64,000 nucleotides of DNA from Paraglaciecola sp030730205 (GTDB lineage: Bacteria; Pseudomonadota; Gammaproteobacteria; Enterobacterales; Alteromonadaceae): positions 1 through 64,000 of the forward strand of contig NZ_JBGQOM010000002.1 in NCBI RefSeq assembly GCF_052119645.1, given 5' to 3'. The position numbers and the translations under genes are program-made. Shown here piece after piece: positions 35,201 to 41,529 of the stretch (positions within the stretch are counted from its first letter, which is position 1; the number at the start of each line of letters is the position of its first letter). Under the pieces are notes generated by a model. It was given only the letters and a program-made list of their open reading frames with translations, searched no databases and was not told the DNA's origin.

Positions 35201-36165
35201 CCTTCATCTCGAATTTCGCCACCAGAGCCCGTAGCAGCACCTGAAAAAGGAGAAATTGCAGTGGGGTGGTTGTGAGTCTCCACCTTCATGAGAATATCAA
35301 TATCTTCATGATGGTAACGATATTCATTCGAGCTCGCTTCAGGAAAAAATCGCCCTGCAAAACTCCCTTCCATAACCGCAGCATTGTCTTTATAAGCAGA
35401 ATGAACATTGGCACCACATTGCTCATAGGTATTTTTAATCATCTTAAACAAAGATTTAGGCTGTACTTCACCATCAATGGTCCAATCAGCATTAAATATT
35501 TTATGGCGGCAATGTTCAGAGTTGGCTTGGGCAAACATGTATAATTCGATGTCGTTTGGATTACGACCTAATGCAACAAAATTCTCAACCAAATAGTCAA
35601 TCTCATCCTCGGCTAGCGCTAAACCTAAACTCATATTGGCATCAATCAAAGCCTGTTTACCGCCAGCAAGAATATCCACCGAAGACAAGGTTTGTGGCGC
35701 TTCTTGCTTAAACAAAATCGCTGCATCGGAGATGTCACTAAAAACAGATTCGGTCATACGATCATGTACTAATGCCTTTAGTTCTGACGCCTGTTGCGCT
35801 GTCAATTCATGTGTTTGAACATAGTAAGCAATACCGCGTTCAATTCGATTAACGGAATGCAAACCACAGTTATGGGCAATATCAGTGGCCTTTGAGGCCC
35901 AGGGTGAAATAGTTCCAGGACGTGGTGTCACTAAAAATAATTGCCCTGAGGGCTCATGTGCTTGCTGCTTAGGCCCGTAAGTAAGAAGCTGCTCAAGAAT
36001 GCTTTGCTGCTGACTTGTTAACGCCAATGCGCCTGATTCTAGGTGCACAAAATGAACAAACTCAGCGTAAAGCTCCTTAATAGGTAGGCTGCAAGAGGCA
36101 AATTGGCCTAAGAGTTTATCAATACGAAAATCAGACAGGGCAGGTGTTCCACGAAGCACTAACAT
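32266..36165 (-). CDS. purL: phosphoribosylformylglycinamidine synthase
   Basis: Large single-chain FGAM synthase of purine synthesis: FGAR + Gln + ATP to FGAM. 1299 residues from the ATG at 36165 (E. coli 1295), whose start MLVLRGTPALSDFRIDKLL matches the family; the frame reads on to 36201 from a TTG without support. Order: N-terminal PurS-like domain; linker; two AIR-synthase-type halves (DVGAGGLSNAFPE, HNHPTAISPF; SDGGLFTTLLEM); and a C-terminal class I glutaminase (about 1040-1299) with nucleophile Cys in GVCNGCQMM and His/Glu in MPHPER. Divergent from mltF, as in E. coli. A hairpin follows the stop. Confidence 0.99.
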   Translation of the reverse strand: MLVLRGTPALSDFRIDKLLGQFASCSLPIKELYAEFVHFVHLESGALALTSQQQSILEQLLTYGPKQQAHEPSGQLFLVTPRPGTISPWASKATDIAHNCGLHSVNRIERGIAYYVQTHELTAQQASELKALVHDRMTESVFSDISDAAILFKQEAPQTLSSVDILAGGKQALIDANMSLGLALAEDEIDYLVENFVALGRNPNDIELYMFAQANSEHCRHKIFNADWTIDGEVQPKSLFKMIKNTYEQCGANVHSAYKDNAAVMEGSFAGRFFPEASSNEYRYHHEDIDILMKVETHNHPTAISPFSGAATGSGGEIRDEGATGRGSKPKAGLVGFSVSNLNIPGFAQPWEQHYGKPERIVSAFDIMMDGPLGGAAFNNEFGRPSILGYFRTYEQKVMSFNGEEVRGYHKPIMLAGGLGNIRKQHTQKGEITVGAKLIALGGPAMNIGLGGGAASSMASGQSTEDLDFASVQRGNPEMERRCQEVIDKCWQLGENNPIQFIHDVGAGGLSNAFPELINDGGRGGVFDLRKVPNDEAGMTPMELWCNESQERYVLSVAPENLEVFEQICLRERAPFAVVGEATEQAHLTVADPHFGNKPIDLPLDVLLGKTPKMHREAQSAQVDNKALDTQSIVLAEAAERILRLPTVAEKTFLITIGDRSVTGMVCRDQMVGPWQVPVADVGVTASAFDTYQGEAMSMGERTPIALLNPAASARMAVGEALTNIAAADIGDFKRINLSANWMAAAGHPGEDAGLYAAVKAIGEELCPALDLTIPVGKDSMSMKTTWQENGEGKSVTSPLSLVITAFGAVQDVRKTLTPQLNTDLSDSELLVIDLGQGQNRLGASCLAQVYQQLGDVAPDVDSAPLLKGFFLAIQQLVHEKKLLAYHDRSDGGLFTTLLEMAFAGKTGLDIDISQLTGEPIASLFNEELGAVIQVSAADKARVMSVLAEHGLESVVHPVARLNSTDQIVVRHHAQIILQNSRIHYRQIWAQTTLHMQQLRDNPECAQQEHQAKADAQDPGLHAKLSFDVNQDVAAPYIAKGVAPKIAILREQGVNSHVEMAAAFDRAGFNAIDVHMSDLLANKQSLANFQGLVACGGFSYGDVLGAGEGWAKSILFNQQVREQFADFFARPDSFSLGVCNGCQMMSNLKSLIPGAELWPHFVTNQSERFEARVAMVEIQQNNSIFFDGMQGSRMPIAVSHGEGRAEFKSDADLFAAQNNQAIALQYVNNYGKVTQHYPANPNGSPLGIAGLTSSDGRATIMMPHPERVFRTVANSWHPQEWQEDGAWMRMFRNARVYVA

Positions 36166-36241
36166 AAGGTCATTACCATTTAGCGAGATTGAAAACCGCA
36201 AGGTTTACTCAATCAGGTGAGAAGGAATTTTTAAGGCGCGG

Positions 36242-36270
36242 ATTATAGGGTAATTCGATGCAATTGATAA
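36242..36270 (-). promoter_or_regulatory. possible purL promoter
   Basis: On the minus strand: TTATCA (36265-36270), 17-bp spacer, perfect TATAAT (36242-36247), about 77 bp before the ATG. No PurR operator (ACGCAAACGTTTGCGT-like) is evident. Confidence 0.4.
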
Positions 36271-36345
36271 GCGCTTGATGACTATAAAATAGTCTTTTCT
36301 GAATTCGACTAGGAGAAAAACTAAAGCTGGCTGAAAAGTGATATT

Positions 36346-37803
36346 TTGGTCACAATAAACCCATCGAGATGTTTAATCGGAGAAATTGTCATTCTAGTCA
36401 GGTTTTATAAGCTTGTCGTTCTGCTTGTGTTAATAAGCGGATGCAATGACCAAAGGCAATCAAGCAGTCTCAATGAAGTATTAGATTCTGGCGTGTTAAA
36501 AGTCGGTACTTCATATGGCTTAACCACTTATTATAATGGTGCGACGGGGCCAGTTGGATTTGAGTACGAACTTGCCGAAGGCTTTGCCGAATACTTAGGG
36601 GTAAAACTAGAAGTATTTCCCTATTACACCCTCAATGAATTATTCCCTCAGCTACAAAATCAGCACCTCGATCTAATTGCCGCCGGTATTAGCGTTAGCC
36701 CTTTGAGAAGCAAAAAATTTAAATTTGGACCTGCATACCAGCGCGTTAGCGAAAAACTTGTTTTCAAACAAGGAAAGGTTTGGCCTCGTGATATCAGCAG
36801 CTTAAATGGCAATCTTGTAGTGACTACAGGCAGCAGTCATAGCGAATCGTTAAACAATTATCAAGCCCAAAATGAGCAACTCTCGTGGCAAGAAACCGAT
36901 GAGAAAGACGTTGAAGAATTATTGGAATTGGTTCTCAGTGAAGAGCTTGATTACACCATTGTCGACTCCAATATATTAGCGTTAATGCGACGCCGATACC
37001 CAGAATTAGCAATCGGCTTTTCTGTTAGCCCAGAGCAAGATATCGCATGGGCAGTGAACAAAGAACAAGACGATTCTTTACTGGCAGCCGTTATTGAATA
37101 TTTCGGCCTAATACAGAGTAATGGTGTACTGGCCGCCTTAGAAGACAAGTATTTTGGGCATTTACGCCAATTTAATTACGTCGATACCGTTGAATTCATA
37201 AAAGCCGCAAATCATGTTTTGCCCGAGTACAAAGCATGGTTTCAAACCTATGCAGGCGATCTCGACTGGCGCCTCCTAGCGGCCATGAGTTATCAAGAAA
37301 GTCACTGGGATCCTGACGCCGTATCAGTCACCGGTGTGCGCGGCATGATGATGCTAACCTTAGATACGGCGAAATATCTGGGTATCGAATCTAGATTAGA
37401 TCCTGAGCAAAGTATAAAAGGTGGTGGCGCCTATTTGTCAGATCTATTGAGACGCATTCCTGATCGGATTGAATTCCCCGATAGGCTATGGTTTGCAATT
37501 GCGGCTTACAATGTTGGTTTAGGTCACTTAGAAGATGCCAGAGTATTGGCTGAACGCCAAGGAGCAAATCCTGATATGTGGGTGGATGTTAAAATTCGTC
37601 TTTTACAGTTGAGACAAAAAAAATATTATAAAACAACAAAGTACGGATACGCACGTGGCAATGAAGCAGTCATTTATGTCGATAACATTCGCCGCTATTA
37701 CGACACACTTGTGTGGTTGGATGAACAACAACCTGAAACTCCCCCTCGAGCTATTCAGCTTGAAGAAGCATCCCAAGCCCCCTTATCTGAATCGATTGAA
37801 TAA
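36346..37803 (+). CDS. mltF: membrane-bound lytic murein transglycosylase F
   Basis: Cleaves peptidoglycan glycan strands, giving 1,6-anhydro-muramyl ends. Up to 485 residues. A lipobox-like LISGC near residue 32 suggests a lipoprotein; residues about 45-275 form a type II periplasmic-binding (SBP family 3) regulatory domain; residues about 290-440 are the family 1E lytic domain with catalytic Glu in AMSYQESHWDPDA and GMMMLTLDTAKYLG. No in-frame ATG or GTG exists before the signal sequence: candidates are TTG at 36346 or a rarer codon after GGAGAA (about 36380). The start is therefore unsure. Divergent from purL as in E. coli. Confidence 0.93.
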   Translation: MVTINPSRCLIGEIVILVRFYKLVVLLVLISGCNDQRQSSSLNEVLDSGVLKVGTSYGLTTYYNGATGPVGFEYELAEGFAEYLGVKLEVFPYYTLNELFPQLQNQHLDLIAAGISVSPLRSKKFKFGPAYQRVSEKLVFKQGKVWPRDISSLNGNLVVTTGSSHSESLNNYQAQNEQLSWQETDEKDVEELLELVLSEELDYTIVDSNILALMRRRYPELAIGFSVSPEQDIAWAVNKEQDDSLLAAVIEYFGLIQSNGVLAALEDKYFGHLRQFNYVDTVEFIKAANHVLPEYKAWFQTYAGDLDWRLLAAMSYQESHWDPDAVSVTGVRGMMMLTLDTAKYLGIESRLDPEQSIKGGGAYLSDLLRRIPDRIEFPDRLWFAIAAYNVGLGHLEDARVLAERQGANPDMWVDVKIRLLQLRQKKYYKTTKYGYARGNEAVIYVDNIRRYYDTLVWLDEQQPETPPRAIQLEEASQAPLSESIE

Positions 37804-38009
37804 ACAAGGAGCTAATCAATCTTGACTCTGGATAAGCTGAGAAAATCACTGTTCAGCCGGCGATAATTTTTACTCTTAGTACTTGAAATATCTTGAATTA
37901 TTTTTAAGTTGTGGATAGTGTCATATTTCAGCAATATTGAACTTGTACTGTAACAAGTGAACTTTTTATTCAATATTTGTCTATATAACAACACAACAAA
38001 GGAGAGTAT

Positions 38010-38162
38010 ATGAAAAAACGCCACAATATGGTGAACAGAACTCGATTTACTAATACCAGCCGTAGACGCCAACTTATCAAACGTTTACATCAAAAGGTAA
38101 ATATCCGTCGCCAACAATTTCAAATTTGTGAATCTACCAACGATTTGGCTGAAGCCTGCTAA
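38010..38162 (+). CDS. small, very basic protein, 50 residues (unrecognised)
   Basis: ATG with a strong GGAGAG site seven to nine bases upstream, then 50 codons: MKKRHNMVNRTRF at the start, a middle rich in Arg, Lys, Gln and His (RRRQLIKRLHQK, NIRRQQFQ), and an acidic end ESTNDLAEAC. Net charge is strongly positive, as in nucleic-acid- or ribosome-binding small proteins, but I know no family for it. It lies between mltF and tadA and overlaps the tadA 3' end by four bases in convergent orientation. The frame on the opposite strand is a shadow. Confidence 0.65.
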   Translation: MKKRHNMVNRTRFTNTSRRRQLIKRLHQKVNIRRQQFQICESTNDLAEAC

Positions 38163-38662
38163 TCAGCACTCAGCCTAATCGCTTTCTTTTGCGCTCTGCG
38201 TAGCTTAAAAAAACTCGATATTTTCTCTGCACAATGTGCTTCTAGCACCCCCCCTTGCACTGCAATTTGATGATTTAGTTGAGCATGGCTTACCAAGTTC
38301 ATCACGCTACCCGCAGCACCGGTTTTATAGTCAGAGGCTCCAAACACTAATCGTGAGATTCGACTGTGCACTAATAGGCCTGCACACATCGGGCATGGCT
38401 CAAGTGTCACATAAAGTGTTGCGTCTAACATGCGATAATTTTGTATTACTTTGCCCGCCTCGCGAATGGCAATCATCTCGGCATGAGCAGAAGGGTCATG
38501 CTGACTAATAGATTGATTCCATCCCTGCCCTATTATCTCATCATTGACCACCACGACGGCACCTACTGGGATTTCACCTTGAGCTTGGGCCTTGTCAGCC
38601 AACGTCAGTGCATGCTGCATCCAAAAAGCGTGTTGTTCACATTGTTGCTTGGTCGATATCAT
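38159..38662 (-). CDS. tadA: tRNA(Arg) adenosine(34) deaminase TadA
   Basis: Makes inosine at the wobble position of tRNA-Arg(ACG). 167 residues from the ATG at 38662 (same length as E. coli); 21 further upstream residues in frame are not family-like. Zinc/catalytic motif HAEMIA (about 60) and PCPMCAG (about 90) of the cytidine-deaminase fold; RLVFGASDYKTGAAGS follows, matching the TadA signature. It sits next to mltF/purL as in E. coli, though here convergent with a small basic gene. Confidence 0.97.
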   Translation of the reverse strand: MISTKQQCEQHAFWMQHALTLADKAQAQGEIPVGAVVVVNDEIIGQGWNQSISQHDPSAHAEMIAIREAGKVIQNYRMLDATLYVTLEPCPMCAGLLVHSRISRLVFGASDYKTGAAGSVMNLVSHAQLNHQIAVQGGVLEAHCAEKISSFFKLRRAQKKAIRLSAD

Positions 38663-38855
38663 AATAAATTCTAAAAAGTGGCGTAATTGATTAACTAATT
38701 GGTGATATTGACGAATTAAATTCACCAGAAGAACCCTAAAAACTATCTAAAGCATTGAATTATATAAATAATAATTTGTTGGTCGATTATTTGCTTTGAT
38801 AAAGACATAAGCATAAACTTTTTAATCATTGAGACAAGCAAAAGAGGGAAAGGAA

Positions 38856-39089
38856 ATGAACATGACTGCAATCGCAATAGTAGCAATCGTATGTTGGGCA
38901 ATTGTGGAGCTCGTAAATGGCACTCGCGGAAAAAAGCAAGGAAAGAAAGACGAGCAAAAAAACAGCGACTTACAACAACAAATCGTCACCTTGAAAGAGC
39001 GCATTGAAACCTTAGAGAAAATAGTGACTGACGAAAAATATGACTTAAACCGTCAATTTGATGATTTGAAAAAAGAGCGCGTTGCTTAA
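38856..39089 (+). CDS. small membrane protein with coiled coil, PspB-like
   Basis: 77 residues: one N-terminal transmembrane helix (about 3-20), a Lys/Gly-rich basic stretch (23-34), and a coiled coil (about 36-75) with RIETLEKIVTDEKYDLNRQF. Architecture and the LE-x-IV-x-D pattern resemble PspB, the small regulator of the phage-shock response, but no pspA or pspC is nearby, so the functional assignment is tentative. Two starts are equally good: ATG at 38856 (AGAGGG upstream) and ATG at 38862 (AGGA upstream). A terminator follows. Confidence 0.75.
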   Translation: MNMTAIAIVAIVCWAIVELVNGTRGKKQGKKDEQKNSDLQQQIVTLKERIETLEKIVTDEKYDLNRQFDDLKKERVA

Positions 39090-39121
39090 TTAAATTGCCC
39101 TTTATTGATAACTGCATATGT

Positions 39122-39147
39122 AAAAAAACGCCACTGAGGCGTTTTTT
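39122..39147. terminator. bidirectional terminator
   Basis: AAAAAACGCC-ACTGA-GGCGTTTTTT: ten-base arms with A/T ends on both sides, lying between a + gene and a - gene whose 3' ends face each other. Confidence 0.9.
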
Positions 39148-39170
39148 AGTGTCGAAGGTAAACTTATCAC

Positions 39171-40313
39171 CTACTGAAGGTTTCTATTGCTTTGCTGCTT
39201 TTGCCATGCATTGGAATACATCTGCAGTAGTTTTTGCTGTTCTTGCTCGTTTAGCCTCGCCAGTCTCTCTCGCAAATATGTGATCGCCTGCTGTAGTTCA
39301 TCGTCCTCATTAGCCGCTTCACTCAAACGATTATGTAACATGAGCGCTGCGGCTTTGCCCGTAGAAAAACATTGATAACCGAGAAGAATTTCACGATCAA
39401 GATGCTCTGCAACTTGTTTGGCGTTCTCAAATCCAGCGGGCAATACCTGACCAAAATGCACATGTACTCGACCTTTTTGACCCGTAATCCCATTGACAAT
39501 ACTGCGCATATCTTCATTGTCAGGTTTATCGTAGGTGCCTAATAGATCAATCTGTTGAAGTTCTTTGGCTTTGCTGATGTCACAGGGGTCGAATTCGTAA
39601 GAAATAGAAACAGGCACAATACGAAGTTGTTGAAGGTAGTCAGAAAATTCAAGTTCTTTAGGTTTGTTGATGGTCAACATCGATATAATAGCCGGATTAG
39701 TCACATCATTACCGTCTTTCGCACGACCTTCTCGTTGCGCAATCCAAATATGTTGTTGCTCAACGTTTAAAGTGTAGTGGATATACTCACTGAGTAATTT
39801 TGCTGCCGCTAATTTTTCTCGCCTATCTGGGGCAGAACGTTTAACGATAAAACATTTGTTTAAGCGTATTAGATCGGCAACCCATTCTTTTTTAAGTAGA
39901 TTATCACCCACTGCAATGCGCACAGTATCTTGCTTATTAATATGTAATACCCAATTTACAAACGCAGGATCCAAGGCGATATCACGATGGTTACTCACAA
40001 ATAAACAGGTTTTTGACAGGTCTAGTTGATCCAAACCACTGACGGTGAAGGCTTTGGTCGTGGTATCGATCATCTGCTGCATGTAGGGTTCAACAAGCCG
40101 CTGAAAGCCTCGCAAGCTGCGTATTTGGCCAATTTTTGATTTAATATACAGGCGAGTTAAATAAGCCAATAGAGGTCGAGAAAAACGTGGCCAAGACGCG
40201 AACTTAAAAGCGACAAGCGTACTAATGAACTCGTCATTATTAAATAATTGAGTGAGGACTCGAGGCAGATCAGCATCATCAAAAGGTCTGATTGCATCAA
40301 ACTTAGCGTTCAT
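39171..40313 (-). CDS. glycerolipid acyltransferase family protein (PlsC/PlsB-type domain)
   Basis: Probable membrane-associated 1-acylglycerol-3-phosphate-type acyltransferase of 380 residues. Start ATG at 40313 (MNAKFDAIRPFDD) is preferred over an upstream TTG. The acyltransferase block is at about 120-250: VSNHRDIALDPAFVNW corresponds to motif I, but with H-x5-D spacing (NHRDIALD) rather than the classic H-x4-D; IAQREGRAKDGND corresponds to motif III (EG). The C-terminus is helical, with an EEx-rich coiled part. The exact acceptor is unknown; it is unlike housekeeping plsB or plsC. Confidence 0.82.
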   Translation of the reverse strand: MNAKFDAIRPFDDADLPRVLTQLFNNDEFISTLVAFKFASWPRFSRPLLAYLTRLYIKSKIGQIRSLRGFQRLVEPYMQQMIDTTTKAFTVSGLDQLDLSKTCLFVSNHRDIALDPAFVNWVLHINKQDTVRIAVGDNLLKKEWVADLIRLNKCFIVKRSAPDRREKLAAAKLLSEYIHYTLNVEQQHIWIAQREGRAKDGNDVTNPAIISMLTINKPKELEFSDYLQQLRIVPVSISYEFDPCDISKAKELQQIDLLGTYDKPDNEDMRSIVNGITGQKGRVHVHFGQVLPAGFENAKQVAEHLDREILLGYQCFSTGKAAALMLHNRLSEAANEDDELQQAITYLRERLARLNEQEQQKLLQMYSNAWQKQQSNRNLQ

Positions 40314-40436
40314 ATAACTCAATGTATCCCATATAAAAAATAGCTGCGCATTTTGCCGACTAATCAAGCGAACAGCAAATTCTTTGCCCCTATTTTTAAC
40401 TAATCAGATCAGTATAAAAACTCAATATCGTGCGGT

Positions 40437-40979
40437 TTATTGTAAGATTTGCCAGTTAATTTCAAGCTGTTCGTTGGTGCTAGCCACATAAATAGATTGA
40501 CCACTTAGAGTTATTGTCCATTCACTGGTTCGTGCTATCGTGGCACTGAGTGTCTGTATTTCAGTCCAATAAAAACGTCTCACTTCGGCGCTGAGGCTTT
40601 CAAACTGTGGCAAGCTTTGTTTCCACCATACATCGCATTTGCTATTAAAACTGTAGATCAAAGTACGCTTAGACAAACGACATGCTTTTTTAATTCGGTC
40701 AAACGCGGGTTCACCCACATCAATCCAGCAATGTAATTGGTCATCCAGACCTTTTAACCAAATATCAGGCTCATCAATAGCACTTAAACCTTTGGTAAAA
40801 GCCATCAGTTGCTCTTGATCGTCATGAGCGTGTAAACAAAAGGCAAGTAATCTTACCGCCATACGCTCCGTTGTTTCAGAGGGATGCTGTGCAAGCGTCA
40901 GATTAAAATTAGCAAAATGATCATGATTAAGATCGGCCAAAGCAATTTTAAATTTGTAAATGGTAGGCTTTAAGGCCAT
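40437..40979 (-). CDS. yaeQ: YaeQ family protein
   Basis: 180 residues, the usual family length. Typical beginning MALKPTIYKFKIALADLNHDHF and HPSETTERMAVRLLAFCLHA, then WIDVGEPAFDRIKKAC with PD-(D/E)XK-like core features. E. coli YaeQ was linked to RfaH suppression but its biochemical function is not established. A separate unit, about 120 bp from the acyltransferase gene. Confidence 0.95.
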   Translation of the reverse strand: MALKPTIYKFKIALADLNHDHFANFNLTLAQHPSETTERMAVRLLAFCLHAHDDQEQLMAFTKGLSAIDEPDIWLKGLDDQLHCWIDVGEPAFDRIKKACRLSKRTLIYSFNSKCDVWWKQSLPQFESLSAEVRRFYWTEIQTLSATIARTSEWTITLSGQSIYVASTNEQLEINWQILQ

Positions 40980-41040
40980 CTATATTCTCTTGATTAAGGC
41001 ATTGAAACTGGGGTGCTATTCATTCGTGGTGTTACTTGAT

Positions 41041-41087
41041 TGTCGGGCATCGCATGTCGGGCATCGCATGTCGCACATCGCATGTCG
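41041..41087. repeat. 14-bp tandem repeat, 3.4 copies
   Basis: TGTCGGGCATCGCA occurs at 41041 and 41055, then TGTCGCACATCGCA at 41069, then a partial TGTCG. It lies in the 550-bp non-coding gap between yaeQ and the first TonB receptor. No ORF covers it and there is no spacer structure. Confidence 0.9.
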
Positions 41088-41399
41088 TAATACCAGTTTA
41101 TGCAACCCGGCTCACAAACAATGCGGTGCTATCAACTGAAACAGTAACGCAAACCAGTTTTGGTTAGAATTTACAGTACAGTAGCACAAAATGTCAGGCA
41201 AATTTAGATTAAGGGCTTGATGATTAGAATAGGCGCACGAAAGCGAAATTTCCGGCTAAAAGCGGATAATCCTCATAAAAACAAGTGCAGCGAACTTTAT
41301 ATAGACAAGTGACAAAGCCTTATCCTCCATCAAAAAATAAACATTTTTTATTTGAGAAAAAATCATTGTTTTCAACAATTTAGCATTGTATATATTGAA

Positions 41400-41423
41400 G
41401 TTGCTAAAATAATTTTTAGTAAC
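41400..41423. promoter_or_regulatory. inverted repeat upstream of the first TonB receptor
   Basis: GTTGCTAAAA (41400-41409) faces TTTTTAGTAAC (41413-41423), an imperfect 10-bp dyad about 110 bp before the receptor ATG in a very A/T-rich stretch. It could be an operator. The rest of 40980-41529 shows only the 14-bp repeats and A/T-rich promoter-like DNA; I see no gene or clear Fur box. Confidence 0.35.
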
Positions 41424-41529
41424 AGGTAGCATAATAAATCGACTAATCACGGTGTATCTTTCAGGTTAATCTCTGGCGATTCAGCAGTGGATAGATTGAA
41501 TAAAAAACACAAAAAATTCGGAAGCATAC

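Noticed and set aside
37812..38072. 86-codon frame on the minus strand
   Set aside because: Shadow of the small basic gene on the + strand at 38010, which has a strong ribosome site.
41041..41087. Possible CRISPR array
   Set aside because: Units are directly adjacent 14-mers without spacers and no cas genes are present.
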